Positions 1 through 8,855 are shown, numbered from the stretch's first letter. The stretch: DNA of 64,000 bases from Streptomyces sp. NRRL F-5123 (GCF_000721495.1 NZ_JOHY01000043.1:1-64000), one strand, 5' to 3'. Numbers and translations: made by a program. Notes: generated by a model not told the origin, from the sequence alone.

Positions 1-80
1 CGACTGGGTTGATAGGCCGGATGTGGAAGCCCTGTAAGGGGTGGAGCTGACCGGTACTAATAGGCCGAGGGCTTGTCCTC
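1..80 (+). rRNA. 23S rRNA gene, 3' end (partial)
   Basis: The first bases match the conserved 3' end of bacterial 23S rRNA, including the stretch around GGTACTAATAGGCCGAGGGC, which pairs with the 5' end of the molecule. The gene starts outside the window. The exact 3' end cannot be fixed from sequence alone and is placed at about position 80. About 140 bases of spacer separate it from the 5S gene, as expected for an actinobacterial rrn operon. Confidence 0.93.
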
Positions 81-220
81 AGTTGCTCGCGTCCACTGTT
101 TGGTTCCCGGGTTGCGAACAGTCGCACCGGTGAACATGCAAGAACACCTAACTGAAGAGTGTGCTTGTTCGCTTGGACTCTGTCGCAGTCCTGCCGTCAT
201 GGTGGGGCTGACCCGATAGC

Positions 221-339
221 GTTTCGGTGGTCATAGCGTTAGGGAAACGCCCGGTCACATTCCGAACCCGGAAGCTAAGCCTTTCAGCGCCGATGGTACT
301 GCAGGGGGGACCCTGTGGGAGAGTAGGACACCGCCGAAC
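221..339 (+). rRNA. 5S rRNA gene
   Basis: This has the typical Streptomyces 5S sequence. The 5' end (TTTCGGTGG) pairs with the 3' end (CCGCCGAA), and the internal segments CCGAACCCGGAAGCTAAG and GGGGGGACCCTGTGGGAGAG are the conserved loop B/C and D/E regions. Length is about 119 nt. It is the last gene of the rrn operon and is followed at once by a strong terminator. Confidence 0.96.
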
Positions 340-348
340 AATCTTTCC

Positions 349-391
349 AGACCCCTGGTCCTGGCCTACGTGCTAGGACCAGGGGTCTTTT
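349..391 (+). terminator. rrn operon intrinsic terminator
   Basis: A 14-bp perfect stem (AGACCCCTGGTCCT at 349-362 with its complement at 375-388) encloses a 12-nt loop and is followed by TTTT. It lies ten bases after the 5S rRNA and is the best classical rho-independent terminator in the window. Confidence 0.93.
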
Positions 392-470
392 GCATGCACT
401 CACGCAGCGCGGTGCCCCCGTGAATACGGGAGACTTGTACTACAGCAGCACGATTCGAGGAGTCACGTCG

Positions 471-2708
471 ATGTCCAACTCGCCTGAAGACCGGCCCGAG
501 CGTCCCGAGCGCCGGGACTCGCGCCCGAACGGCGGTGGCGACCGTGGGGGTTACCGCAGCGGCGGCCCGCGGCGGGACGGCGACCGCCCGAGCGGTGGCG
601 GCTACCGCCGCGATGACCGGCGTGACGACCGCCCGCGCTCCGACGACCGGCGTGACGACCGCAGGGACGACCGTCCCCGTGGCCCGCGTCGTGACGGTGA
701 CCGTCCCGGTGGCGGCGGCGGTGGCTTCCGCCGTGATGACCGGCCGCGTTCGGACCGTCCGTACGGCGGCGGCGGTGGTGGTGGTGGCGGCGGTTTCCGT
801 CGTGACGACCGTCCCCGTGACGACCGTCCGCGTGATGACCGCCCGCGCTACGACCGTCCGCGTGATGACCGCCCGCGGTTCGACGACCGGCGTGACGACC
901 GTCCTCGTGGCCCGCGTCGTGACGGTGACCGTCCCGGTGGCGGCGGCGGTGGCTTCCGCCGTGATGACCGTCCGCGTTCGGACCGTCCGTACGGCGGCGG
1001 CGGTGGTGGTGGCGGCTTCCGTCGTGACGACCGCCCGCGTGATGACCGTCCCCGTGATGACCGCCCGCGCTACGACCGCCCCAGGGACGACCGTCCCCGT
1101 GACGACCGGCCCCGCTACGACCGTCCGCGTGACGACCGCCCGCGGTTCGACGACCGGCGTGATGACCGTCCTCGTGGCCCGCGTCGTGACGGTGACCGTC
1201 CCGGTGGCAGTGGCGGCGGCTTCCGCAGGGACGACCGTCCCCGTGACGACCGGCCCCGCTACGACCGTCCGCGTGACGACCGCCAGGGCTACGACCGCCC
1301 GCGGCACGAGGGCTCGCGGGACGACCGTCCCCGTTACGACGGCCCGCGCGAGGACCGGCCCCGCTACGACCGTCCCCGTGACGACCGTCCCCGTGGCCCG
1401 CGGCGGGACGACGACCGCGGCGGCTTCCGTCGTGACGACCGTCCCCGTGACGACCGTCCGCGCTACGACCGTGACCGTGGCCGGGACGACCGACCCCGCG
1501 ACCGTGACGACCGTCCGCGCGGCCCGCGCCGGGAAGGTGGCGGCGGTGACCGCGACCGCGGGTACAGCGGCCGGCGTCCGTTCGTGGAGGGGCGCGGCCG
1601 GTTCGAGAACCGCGGCGGTGGCCGGGACGACCGGCGGGAGGAGCGCGAGCCGGTGCGCCGGCTGCCGATCCCGGACGAGGTCACCGGCAACGAGATCGAC
1701 CCGAGCGTGCGCCAGGAGCTGATGAGCCTGCCCAAGACGCTCGCCGACGACGTCGCCCGCAACCTGGTCATGGTGGCCCGGCTGCTGGACGAGGACGCCG
1801 AGCAGGCCTACGCGTACTCGCGGGTCGCGCTGCGCCTGGCGTCGCGCGTCGCGGCCGTACGGGAGGCGGCGGGCTTCGCGTCGTACGCCAGCGAGCGGTA
1901 CGCCGAGGCGCTGGCCGAATTCCGCGCGACGCGGCGGATGACGGGCACGGTCGACCTGTGGCCGGTCATGGCGGACTGCGAGCGCGGACTCGGGCGCCCC
2001 GAGCGGGCGCTGGAGATGGCGGGTGCGCCCGAGGTGCACAAGCTCGACAAGGCCGGCCAGGTCGAGATGCGGCTCGTCGCCGCCGGCGCCCGGCAGGACA
2101 TGGGGCAGGCCGAGGCGGCGGTCGTCACGCTGCAGAGCTCTGAGCTGGCGTCGCACGCGGTGCACCCGTGGACGGCGCGGCTGCGTTACGCCTACGCCGA
2201 CGCGCTGCTGGCCGTCGGCCGGGAGCAGGAGGCGCGCGACTGGTTCGCGAAGGCGGCGGAGGCCGACCACAACGGCACCACGGACGCGTCCGACCGGCTC
2301 GCGCAGCTCGACGGCGTCGAGTTCGTCGACGCCTTCGACGGCTCGGACGCGGAGGACGAGTCGGAGGCGAAGGCCGCCGGGTCCGGGGACCGCTTCGCCG
2401 ACGCCGACGAGGCGGACGACACCGGTACGGCCGATGACGCGGTCACCGACGAGGACGACGAAGAGGACGAGGACGACCGCGCCCCCGAAGCCGAAGCCGA
2501 AGCCGTGACCGGCGACGACGGCCACGACAGCGACGACGGCCACGACGACGGCGACAAGGGCGACGACGCCGACGACGAGGCGCCCGCAGCGCCGGCCGCC
2601 GAGCCCGCCGACCCCACGGGGGACGACGACCTCACCGACGAGGCCGAGCCCTCCTCCTTCCTGGACTCGCCCTTCCGCGCGCCCGCGCACGGCAGCGACC
2701 GGGACTGA
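471..2708 (+). CDS. Large DRPR/RGG-array protein with C-terminal TPR-like domain
   Basis: The predicted protein has 745 aa. The start at 471 is chosen because GAGGAG (457-462) lies 8 nt upstream; the frame is open back to 390. Residues of about 20-395 form a disordered array of RDDRPR, GPRRDGDRP and G-rich blocks, which resembles RNA-binding RGG/RS-type regions. Residues of about 398-620 form an alpha-helical repeat region with alternating small residues, resembling TPRs. Residues 623-740 are a very acidic D/E-rich tail. It sits directly behind an rRNA operon but has its own RBS beyond the rrn terminator. Relatives are annotated as hypothetical or TPR proteins in streptomycetes. A role in RNA or ribosome handling is inference from composition and place only. 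The arrays make the opposite strand open too, but that frame is an artefact. Confidence 0.85.
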   Translation: MSNSPEDRPERPERRDSRPNGGGDRGGYRSGGPRRDGDRPSGGGYRRDDRRDDRPRSDDRRDDRRDDRPRGPRRDGDRPGGGGGGFRRDDRPRSDRPYGGGGGGGGGGFRRDDRPRDDRPRDDRPRYDRPRDDRPRFDDRRDDRPRGPRRDGDRPGGGGGGFRRDDRPRSDRPYGGGGGGGGFRRDDRPRDDRPRDDRPRYDRPRDDRPRDDRPRYDRPRDDRPRFDDRRDDRPRGPRRDGDRPGGSGGGFRRDDRPRDDRPRYDRPRDDRQGYDRPRHEGSRDDRPRYDGPREDRPRYDRPRDDRPRGPRRDDDRGGFRRDDRPRDDRPRYDRDRGRDDRPRDRDDRPRGPRREGGGGDRDRGYSGRRPFVEGRGRFENRGGGRDDRREEREPVRRLPIPDEVTGNEIDPSVRQELMSLPKTLADDVARNLVMVARLLDEDAEQAYAYSRVALRLASRVAAVREAAGFASYASERYAEALAEFRATRRMTGTVDLWPVMADCERGLGRPERALEMAGAPEVHKLDKAGQVEMRLVAAGARQDMGQAEAAVVTLQSSELASHAVHPWTARLRYAYADALLAVGREQEARDWFAKAAEADHNGTTDASDRLAQLDGVEFVDAFDGSDAEDESEAKAAGSGDRFADADEADDTGTADDAVTDEDDEEDEDDRAPEAEAEAVTGDDGHDSDDGHDDGDKGDDADDEAPAAPAAEPADPTGDDDLTDEAEPSSFLDSPFRAPAHGSDRD

Positions 2709-2722
2709 GCGGCAGCACCTCC

Positions 2723-2764
2723 GGAGGGAGGGGCGGCGGGCTTCGGCCCGCGGCCCCTCCCTCC
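2723..2764. terminator. Bidirectional hairpin between convergent genes
   Basis: A long stem with one internal G:G mismatch closes on a TTCG tetraloop (2742-2745); the arms are 2723-2741 and 2746-2764. It lies between the convergent stops at 2708 and 2784, so it can terminate transcription from both sides. There is no T-tract, as is usual in streptomycetes. Confidence 0.8.
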
Positions 2765-2783
2765 CGTCATTCCGGGCCCTGCC

Positions 2784-4094
2784 TCATTCCAGGTCCAGGC
2801 TGCGCATGACGAGCCCGCTCGCGGGTTTCGGGCCGAAGGACGTGGACTTGCGCGGCATCATCACGCCCTGCCGGGCGAGGTCCAGGACGACGCTCTCCCG
2901 TACCGGGTGCATGAGCACGGCGGTGCCCGCGTGGCGGCCGGCCTGCTGCACGGCGGCCTCCGCGGTGTGCAGGTAGCCGATGCGGTCGGGGGAGTCGGGG
3001 ATCTGCCAGACGTGGTCGAGCAGCGCGGAGTGCAGCACGGTGGCGTCCAGCCGGCGCCACGCCTCGGGCCGGTCGGCGGGCACCCAGCGGTCCAGCCGGG
3101 GCAGGTCCGGCCGGTCGAGCAGATGGAAGCCCGCGTCCCCCGCCTCCCCGGCGAGCAGGAAGGCGGTGCCGTCCTTCGCTGCCCCGGCCAGGGCGTCGAG
3201 CGCGGCGCCCAGGCCGTGCCCCGGCAGCGGGCGGACGCGGAAGTACGGCCGGGCGGCGTCCAACGCCCGCGCCACCGGCAGGCGGTGCAGGACGCGGTGG
3301 ATGGCGCGGACCCGCAGGGGGTGGCGGGCGGTGTCGACGAGCAGCACGAGGCCGCGGTCCCACGCGGTGCCCGGCGGATGGTCCGCCTGGAGCCTGCGGT
3401 AGGTGGCCCAGCGGTGGTGGCCGTCGGCGACGAGGGCCTGGCGGCGGGCGAGGTCGGCGTGGACCGCCGCGTGGTCGGCGGGGTCGGTGAGCGCCCACAG
3501 GCGGTGCCGGACACCGTCCTCGGTCGTCGTGGCGAGCAGCGGCTCGCGTGCGGCCGCGGTGGTGTCGACGAGCGAGGCGGTCGCGTCGCCGTCGCGGTAG
3601 GCGAGCAGCAGGGGTTCAAGATTGGCGCCGGTGGCGCGCATGAGGGCGGCGCGGTCGGCGACCGGTCCCGGCATGACGTCTTCGTGCGGCAGCACCACAC
3701 CCGCCTCCGGCGGGGTCAGCCGCAGGGCGCCGATGACGCCGCGCTGCACGTGGCCGCCGTCGTCCTGCTCGTAGACGTACAGCGCGGGCCGCGGGTCCGC
3801 GGTGAGGACGCCCGCCGCACGCCAGGCGGCCAGTGTCCGGGCGGCCTGGGCGTGCTGCTCCGCGGGCGTCTCCGCCTCCGGCAGGATGAGGCGGACGACG
3901 TTGTACGGGTCGGCCGTCTCCAGGTGGCGCTGCCCGTCGGGGCGGACGACCACGTCGTAGGGCGGCGAGGTGACCGCGGCGAGGCTGCCGACACGAGCGG
4001 CGGCGTACCGCAGACCACGGAAGGGGGCCAGGTCGAGGCCCCGCGCAGGAGGGGGACCGGGGTGGGGTCCGTCGTCGGGTCCGGGGTGGGTCAT
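2784..4094 (-). CDS. DUF1015 family protein
   Basis: The protein has 436 aa. It shows the two hallmark segments of the DUF1015 family: SPPYDV at residues 43-48 and ADGHHRWATY at about 222-231. The family is widespread, and some members (SerK/SbnI type) are reported free serine kinases; whether this protein phosphorylates serine cannot be told from sequence. No Shine-Dalgarno site is seen. Instead, on the minus strand, a TAGCAT hexamer (4106-4101) ends 6 nt before the ATG, suggesting a leaderless message. It is convergent with the preceding gene and divergent from the HAD phosphatase. Confidence 0.88.
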   Translation of the reverse strand: MTHPGPDDGPHPGPPPARGLDLAPFRGLRYAAARVGSLAAVTSPPYDVVVRPDGQRHLETADPYNVVRLILPEAETPAEQHAQAARTLAAWRAAGVLTADPRPALYVYEQDDGGHVQRGVIGALRLTPPEAGVVLPHEDVMPGPVADRAALMRATGANLEPLLLAYRDGDATASLVDTTAAAREPLLATTTEDGVRHRLWALTDPADHAAVHADLARRQALVADGHHRWATYRRLQADHPPGTAWDRGLVLLVDTARHPLRVRAIHRVLHRLPVARALDAARPYFRVRPLPGHGLGAALDALAGAAKDGTAFLLAGEAGDAGFHLLDRPDLPRLDRWVPADRPEAWRRLDATVLHSALLDHVWQIPDSPDRIGYLHTAEAAVQQAGRHAGTAVLMHPVRESVVLDLARQGVMMPRKSTSFGPKPASGLVMRSLDLE

Positions 4095-4233
4095 CAGCGC
4101 ATGCTACGTCCGCAACCGGCATGGGGGATGATCGTCGAGGACAACGACACGACTGCCGCGGCCCACCCGCACCGCCCGCTCCTCCCCGGACGCGCGCGGC
4201 CGGACGGCCGGACGACGAGGAGCGAGCCCAGCC

Positions 4234-5238
4234 ATGACTGACCGGACCAGTCCGAGCGGCAGCGAACAGCCGCTCGACACCGCGTACGACACGGCGCTGC
4301 TCGACCTCGACGGGGTCGTCTACGCGGGCGGCGACGCCATCGCGCACGCCGTCGAGTCCCTCACGGCCGCCCGCAAGGACGGGATGCGGCTCGCGTACGT
4401 CACCAACAACGCCGCCCGCACGCCCGCGACCGTCGCCGAGCACCTCACCCACCTCGGCGTGCCCGCCGCCGCGGAGGACGTCATCACCTCCGCCCAAGCA
4501 GTCGCCCGGCTCATCGCCGACGAGGTGCCCGCCGGCTCCAAGGTCCTCGCGGTCGGCGGCGAAGGGCTCTTCGCCGCGCTCCGCGAACGCGGGCTGGAGC
4601 CCGTGGAGTCCGCGGCGGACTCGCCGGTCGCGGCCGTACAGGGCTACGGGCCCGAGCTGCGGTGGTCGCAGCTCGCGGAGATGGCGTACGCGGTGAACGC
4701 CGGGGTGCCGTGGTTCGCCTCCAACACCGACCTCACCATCCCCAGCGCGCGGGGGATCGCGCCCGGGAACGGCGCGGCCGTCGAGGTCGTACGGATCGCC
4801 ACCGGCGGCACCCCGCGGGTCGCCGGCAAGCCGCTGCCGCCGATGCACCGGGAGACGGTGATCAGGACCGGGGCGCGGCGGCCTCTCGTGGTCGGGGACC
4901 GGCTCGACACGGACATCGAGGGGGCGCATGCGGGGGGCGTCGACTCCCTCCTCGTCCTGACCGGGGTCACCACGGCGGCGGCTCTCCTCGCCGCGGAGCC
5001 GCGGCACCGCCCCACGTACGTCGCCCGTGACCTGCGGGGGTTGCTCGCCCCGCACCCCGAGGTCACGTGGTCCTCCGACCAGGCCCGCTGCGGCGCCTGG
5101 ACCGCGGCTCCCTCCCACTCCTCCCTCTCCCTCATGGGCGAGGGCGACCCCCTCGACGGCCTCCGCGCCCTCTGCGCCGCCGCCTGGACCCGCCCGGACC
5201 TGGACGCCACCCCGGGCCTGGAGACCCTGGCCCTCTAG
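4234..5238 (+). CDS. HAD-IIA family phosphatase (NagD-like)
   Basis: The protein has 334 aa. HAD motif I is LLDLDGVVY, with nucleophile D24 and acid/base D26. The segment YVTNNAARTP matches motif II, and GDRLDTDIEGA at about residue 220 matches motif IV. The class IIA cap lies between motifs II and III, as in NagD and phosphoglycolate/p-nitrophenyl phosphatases. The substrate is unknown. Relatives in actinobacteria commonly sit near tlyA, nadK and recN, as here at a distance. GAGGAG at 4217-4222 serves as RBS for the ATG. Confidence 0.9.
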   Translation: MTDRTSPSGSEQPLDTAYDTALLDLDGVVYAGGDAIAHAVESLTAARKDGMRLAYVTNNAARTPATVAEHLTHLGVPAAAEDVITSAQAVARLIADEVPAGSKVLAVGGEGLFAALRERGLEPVESAADSPVAAVQGYGPELRWSQLAEMAYAVNAGVPWFASNTDLTIPSARGIAPGNGAAVEVVRIATGGTPRVAGKPLPPMHRETVIRTGARRPLVVGDRLDTDIEGAHAGGVDSLLVLTGVTTAAALLAAEPRHRPTYVARDLRGLLAPHPEVTWSSDQARCGAWTAAPSHSSLSLMGEGDPLDGLRALCAAAWTRPDLDATPGLETLAL

Positions 5239-5840
5239 CCCGTGCGGCGGGCTTTCGGGCTTCCCGCCGCTGGGGGCGCCCGCGCCTGCCGGCGCGGGGT
5301 GTCTCCCACCCCCACCACCCGTGCAGGTTAAGACGTCGGCTGACGGCCCCCTGTGGGGGTGACCCGCCATCGGGGGCAAACCGCAGCCCCTCGCACACTC
5401 ACCCCCACCGGCGGGCAGCCGCCAACGTACCGCAGGGGGGGGGACGATCTACCCCGCCCACCCGTACCCCCACCGGCAGGCAGCGGCTGACGCAACGTTG
5501 GGAGGGGCACGATCTACCCCGCCCACCCCCACCGGCAGGCAGCCGCCGGCGAAACCTGGGAGGGGGACGATCCGGGGGTGCCCCCGCAGGAATGCGCTTC
5601 CCAGCGCGGCACCAACTCGGGAGGAGGGTGAGCGCGCATTCCGAGGAGGTACCCCCGGAGTGGCACCTGACCCCACCACCTCGGGCGGCAAGGTGCCCCG
5701 CCGGGTACGCCGGGGGCGCGTGGGAGTACCTCCCAGGCGAAGCTCTGGGGGAGAAATGCGCGGCAAGCCCCCACCGGCGGCAAGGTCGCGCAGCGAACCG
5801 CACCGCGCAGAACGGAGCGCAACCCCCAAGCCCCGCAGGG
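5239..5840. repeat. 602-bp gene-free region with tandem and palindromic repeats
   Basis: No coding sequence is supported here. From about 5400 to 5575 there are three copies of a 59-65-bp unit containing CCCCCACCGGC (5402, 5467, 5526) followed by ACGATC. Positions 5712-5755 carry a copy of the dispersed palindromic repeat found elsewhere in the window. GGAATGCGC near 5589 and GCGCATTCC near 5633 form another inverted pair. The region separates the convergent HAD and SIP genes and may act in transcript termination. Confidence 0.8.
5712..5755 (+). repeat. Dispersed palindromic repeat, copy 1
   Basis: Its core is CTCCCAGGCGAAGCTCTGGG followed by GGAGAA. The CTCCCAG and CTGGGGGAG arms fold into a hairpin. 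It is preceded by the family's GGGGGCGCGTGGG segment. Other copies are at 16919, 17018, 17081, 23475, 23615 and 35234. Confidence 0.85.
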
Positions 5841-6662
5841 CTACGCCGACTCCGACAGGAGCGCGTCCTCCGTCGTGCCCGCGCGCCAGTAGCCGGTGAA
5901 GGTCACGGCGGGGCGGGGGAAGGCGCGGGGGCCCACGAGGTGCCGGCGGACCTCGCGGACGAGCGAGGCCTCGCCCGCGAGCCACGCGTACGCCCGACCG
6001 GCGGGAAGCGCGCAGGCCGCGACGGCCTCGGCAAGCGACGAGGGCCGGGTCAGCCAGCTGACCTCGGCCTCGCACTTCGTCGGGAACTCCACACGATCGG
6101 CCGCGTCGGCCACCGAGATCCACGCCCTCACCGGCGTACCCGCCGGCAGCCACTCCAGAATGCCGGCGACCGCCGGCACCGCGGTCTCGTCCGCACACAG
6201 CAGCACCCAGTCCGTCCCCTCCGGCGGCCGGAAGTCGACCCCGCCGTTGTCGGTGACGACGGGCGCGAGAAGCGCGACCCGGTCGCCGGGGGCTGCCGCG
6301 CAGGCCCACCGGGACGCGGGCCCGAGGTCGCCGTGGAGGGCGAAGTCGATGTCCAGTTCGTCGGGGTCGCGCCGCACGTCGCGGACGGTGTACGTGCGCA
6401 TGATGCCGCGCACAGCGGGGTCGAGGGCGCGCCAGCGCGCGTACCAGCCGGCGTCGAGGACGTCGGGCAGGACGGGCGCGTCCTGCCCCGCCTGCGGCAG
6501 GAAGAGCTTGAGCCGCTGGTCGCGCCCGCCGCTGACGACGGCCCCGAGGCCGGGGCCGCCGAACACGACCCGCAGCAGCGAGCGGGAGAGCCGCTCGGTG
6601 CGCAGCACCTGGACGTCCAAGAACCGATACGTGGGCTGCGGCTGCGGCAGGGGCCGGGACAC
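5841..6662 (-). CDS. Siderophore-interacting protein (FAD-binding ferric reductase)
   Basis: The protein has 273 aa, the usual length for the SIP/ViuB family. The N-terminal half is a flavin-binding barrel (RLSRSLLRVVFGGPGL at the start) and the C-terminal half is the SIP domain ending near RAYAWLAGEASLVREVRRHL. Members reduce imported ferric siderophores in the cytoplasm to release iron. The GTG start lies 4 nt after the stop of the binding-protein gene, so the two form one transcript. Both should be repressed by iron through the box at 7776-7794. Confidence 0.93.
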   Translation of the reverse strand: MSRPLPQPQPTYRFLDVQVLRTERLSRSLLRVVFGGPGLGAVVSGGRDQRLKLFLPQAGQDAPVLPDVLDAGWYARWRALDPAVRGIMRTYTVRDVRRDPDELDIDFALHGDLGPASRWACAAAPGDRVALLAPVVTDNGGVDFRPPEGTDWVLLCADETAVPAVAGILEWLPAGTPVRAWISVADAADRVEFPTKCEAEVSWLTRPSSLAEAVAACALPAGRAYAWLAGEASLVREVRRHLVGPRAFPRPAVTFTGYWRAGTTEDALLSESA

Positions 6663-6666
6663 GGCG

Positions 6667-7743
6667 TCAGCTCACCTTCTTCGCACCGTTGACAGCATTC
6701 GTCAGGGCCTCCAGCTGGTCTGCGCACTTCGCGTAGGAGAAGATCGGCTCGCTGGGCCAGGGGAAGATCTGCCCGGCCTTGACGGCGGGCAGCTGCTGCC
6801 AGGTGGGGCGCCCGGTGAGGTCCTTGGGCTGGAGGGTCGCGGAGCGGCTGTCGAGCATGAGGACGTCGGCCTTGTACTTGCCGGCGTTCTCCCAGCTGAG
6901 CGTCTCGAAGAAGCCGCCTTCGACCTTGTCCGGCACGACGAAGCCGACGCCGAGGCTCTTGTAGTACGTCAGGTCGGCCGCCGAGGACGGGGTCGAGACG
7001 TAGAAGGAGTCGGCGCTCGCCGAGCAGGCCATGACGGTGATGCCGCCGGCGGCCTTGGCGGCGGTCCGCAGAGCGGCCGAGGCGCTCTCGAAGCGGGCCT
7101 TGGCGGCGGCGTTGGCGGCGGAGCCGAGGTCCGCGCCGAGGGCGGCGGCGAGTTCGGCGTAGCGCTGGAGCGGGGTGGTGAGGGGGACGCCGGCGACGTT
7201 GACGGCGACGCTGGGCGCGAGGGCGAGGATCTTGGCGCTGCTCTGCTCGGGCACGTACCAGAGGGCCTTGGCGTCGTAGGTGTGGCTGATGAGCAGGCCG
7301 GGACCGAGGGCGGCGTACTTCTCGATGTTGAACTCGCCCCAGACGTTGCCGATGACGGTGACCTTCGTGACGTCGAGGTCGCCGGCCTGCGGATCCGGGG
7401 AGCCGTCCTTGAGGGTGGTGGGGCCGAAGACACCGGTGCACTCGACGCCGTAGTCGTGCAGGGCCGCGGCGGAACCGACGTACGCCACCAGGTTCTTCGG
7501 CGCCTTGCCGAGGGAGACGGCCTTCCTGCGGTCGTCGGTGAAGCTGAAGGGCCCGGACGCCCCGGCGCCCGCCGACGACGTGCCGGAGCCGGAACCCGAA
7601 CCGGGACCCGCGCCGGAGCCGGAACCTGAACCGGAGCCGCCGCAAGCGGCCAGCAGCGCGCCGGCGCCCAGCGCGCCACCGGCGGCGAGCACACCACGGC
7701 GGGGGATTCCGGACATACGGGAAGGGGTGCGGGACGAGGTCAT
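6667..7743 (-). CDS. Iron-siderophore ABC transporter binding lipoprotein
   Basis: The protein has 358 aa. The N-terminus has a twin arginine (PRRG, residues 15-18), a hydrophobic stretch and the lipobox LLAAC with Cys34, followed by a GS-rich linker. The rest matches the periplasmic-binding fold of the FecB/FepB family. As a membrane-anchored lipoprotein it would capture ferric siderophore outside the cell and pass it to the permeases encoded divergently at 7800-9964. No good Shine-Dalgarno site precedes the ATG, and an internal ATG (MSGIPRRG, 9 codons in) is an alternative start. The iron box lies 33 nt upstream. Confidence 0.93.
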   Translation of the reverse strand: MTSSRTPSRMSGIPRRGVLAAGGALGAGALLAACGGSGSGSGSGAGPGSGSGSGTSSAGAGASGPFSFTDDRRKAVSLGKAPKNLVAYVGSAAALHDYGVECTGVFGPTTLKDGSPDPQAGDLDVTKVTVIGNVWGEFNIEKYAALGPGLLISHTYDAKALWYVPEQSSAKILALAPSVAVNVAGVPLTTPLQRYAELAAALGADLGSAANAAAKARFESASAALRTAAKAAGGITVMACSASADSFYVSTPSSAADLTYYKSLGVGFVVPDKVEGGFFETLSWENAGKYKADVLMLDSRSATLQPKDLTGRPTWQQLPAVKAGQIFPWPSEPIFSYAKCADQLEALTNAVNGAKKVS

Positions 7744-7775
7744 GGGAGGCTGCCGCTCTGCTCGGAAGGACGTAG

Positions 7776-7794
7776 CGAGGTTAGGCTAACCTAA
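7776..7794. promoter_or_regulatory. Iron box (IdeR/DmdR1-type operator)
   Basis: The 19-bp site CGAGGTTAGGCTAACCTAA closely matches the actinobacterial iron-box consensus TTAGGTTAGGCTCACCTAA, with a central TTAGGCTAACCTAA palindrome at 7781-7794. It lies between the divergent binding-protein and permease genes and ends 5 nt before the GTG at 7800, so one bound repressor could silence both transcripts when iron is plentiful. Confidence 0.9.
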
Positions 7795-7799
7795 GTTCC

Positions 7800-8855
7800 G
7801 TGTTGGTTGACCAGGACTCCCCACCCCGCGCCCCCGCCGCCCCCGGCGCGGGCCCCATCGCCCGAACGCAGGTCACCCGAGGTGCCGGGCTGCTCGCGGC
7901 CGCCGCGGTGCTGCTCGCCGTCATGGCGGCGAGCATCGCGGTCGGCGCCAAGGACATTCCGCTCGACCAGGTCTGGCACGGGCTCTTCCACTACTCCGGC
8001 ACCGACGACGACGTGGTCGTGCGCGAACTCCGGCTGCCGCGTACGGTGCTGGGCCTCGTGGTCGGCGCGGCCCTCGGTCTCGCCGGCGCCGCGATGCAGG
8101 CCCTCACCCGCAACCCGCTCGCCGACCCCGGCCTGCTCGGCGTCAACGCGGGAGCGGCCGCGGCGGTCGTCACCGGCATCAGCTTCTTCGGCGTCACCTC
8201 GCCCGGCGCGTACGTGTGGTTCGCGCTCGCCGGCGCCGCCGCCGTGTCGGTGCTGGTCTACGCGATCGGCGGCAGCCGCTCCGCGACCCCGGTACGGCTC
8301 GCGCTGGCCGGAACGGCGGTGACCGCGCTGCTGCAGGGCTGGAGCAGCGCGGTCCAGCTCACCGACAGCGTCGCCCTGGACCGCATGCGGTTCTGGCAGG
8401 TCGGCTCGCTGGCCTCCGCCGACATGGCGACCGTGCGGCGTGTCGTGCCCTTCCTCGCCGTCGGCGCGGTGCTGGCCTTCGCGGCTGCCCGCCCGCTCAA
8501 CGCGATCGCGCTCGGCGACGACACCGCGCGCGCCCTCGGTACCCGCCTCACCGGCACCCGGGTCGCCGTGACGGCGGCGATCACCCTGCTGTGCGGGGCG
8601 GCCACAGCGGCCTGCGGGCCCATCGTCTTCATCGGCCTGATGGTCCCGCACATGGTGCGCGGCATCACCGGGCCCGACATGCGCTGGACGCTGCCCTACG
8701 CGGCCGTCCTCTCACCCGTGCTGCTGCTGGGCTCCGACGTGCTGGGCCGGCTGCTGACGCGCCCGGCCGAACTCCAGGTCGGCATCGTCACCGCGATCGT
8801 CGGCGGGCCGGTCTTCATCGCGCTGGCCCGGCGCAGCAGGACGGCGGAGCTGTGA
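7800..8855 (+). CDS. Iron-siderophore ABC transporter permease (FecCD family), first subunit
   Basis: The protein has 351 aa with about ten predicted membrane segments. Family signatures are RLPRTVLGLVVGAALGLAGA, MQALTRNPLADPGLLGVNAG and, near the end, GPIVFIGLMVPHMVRGITGP. It is one half of the channel for ferric siderophores. The GTG start has no RBS. A TAGGCT hexamer (7782-7787) lies inside the iron box about 12 nt upstream, so the message may be leaderless or nearly so. The stop overlaps the next start in a GTGA. Confidence 0.92.
   Translation: MLVDQDSPPRAPAAPGAGPIARTQVTRGAGLLAAAAVLLAVMAASIAVGAKDIPLDQVWHGLFHYSGTDDDVVVRELRLPRTVLGLVVGAALGLAGAAMQALTRNPLADPGLLGVNAGAAAAVVTGISFFGVTSPGAYVWFALAGAAAVSVLVYAIGGSRSATPVRLALAGTAVTALLQGWSSAVQLTDSVALDRMRFWQVGSLASADMATVRRVVPFLAVGAVLAFAAARPLNAIALGDDTARALGTRLTGTRVAVTAAITLLCGAATAACGPIVFIGLMVPHMVRGITGPDMRWTLPYAAVLSPVLLLGSDVLGRLLTRPAELQVGIVTAIVGGPVFIALARRSRTAEL

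Noticed and set aside
471..1600. CRISPR-like regular repeats
   Set aside because: The spacing and units vary, the repeats are in frame and encode RDDRPR blocks, and there are no spacers or cas genes.
366..2690. 774-codon open frame on the minus strand opposite the array protein
   Set aside because: It is a mirror of the GAC/CGC-rich repeats; its product is only V/T/A/R low complexity, it runs over the rrn terminator, and the plus frame has an RBS and a recognisable helical domain.
5328..5840. Several overlapping ORFs in the gap before the SIP gene
   Set aside because: All are open on several frames at once because of repeats and lack start signals; none shows non-random protein features.
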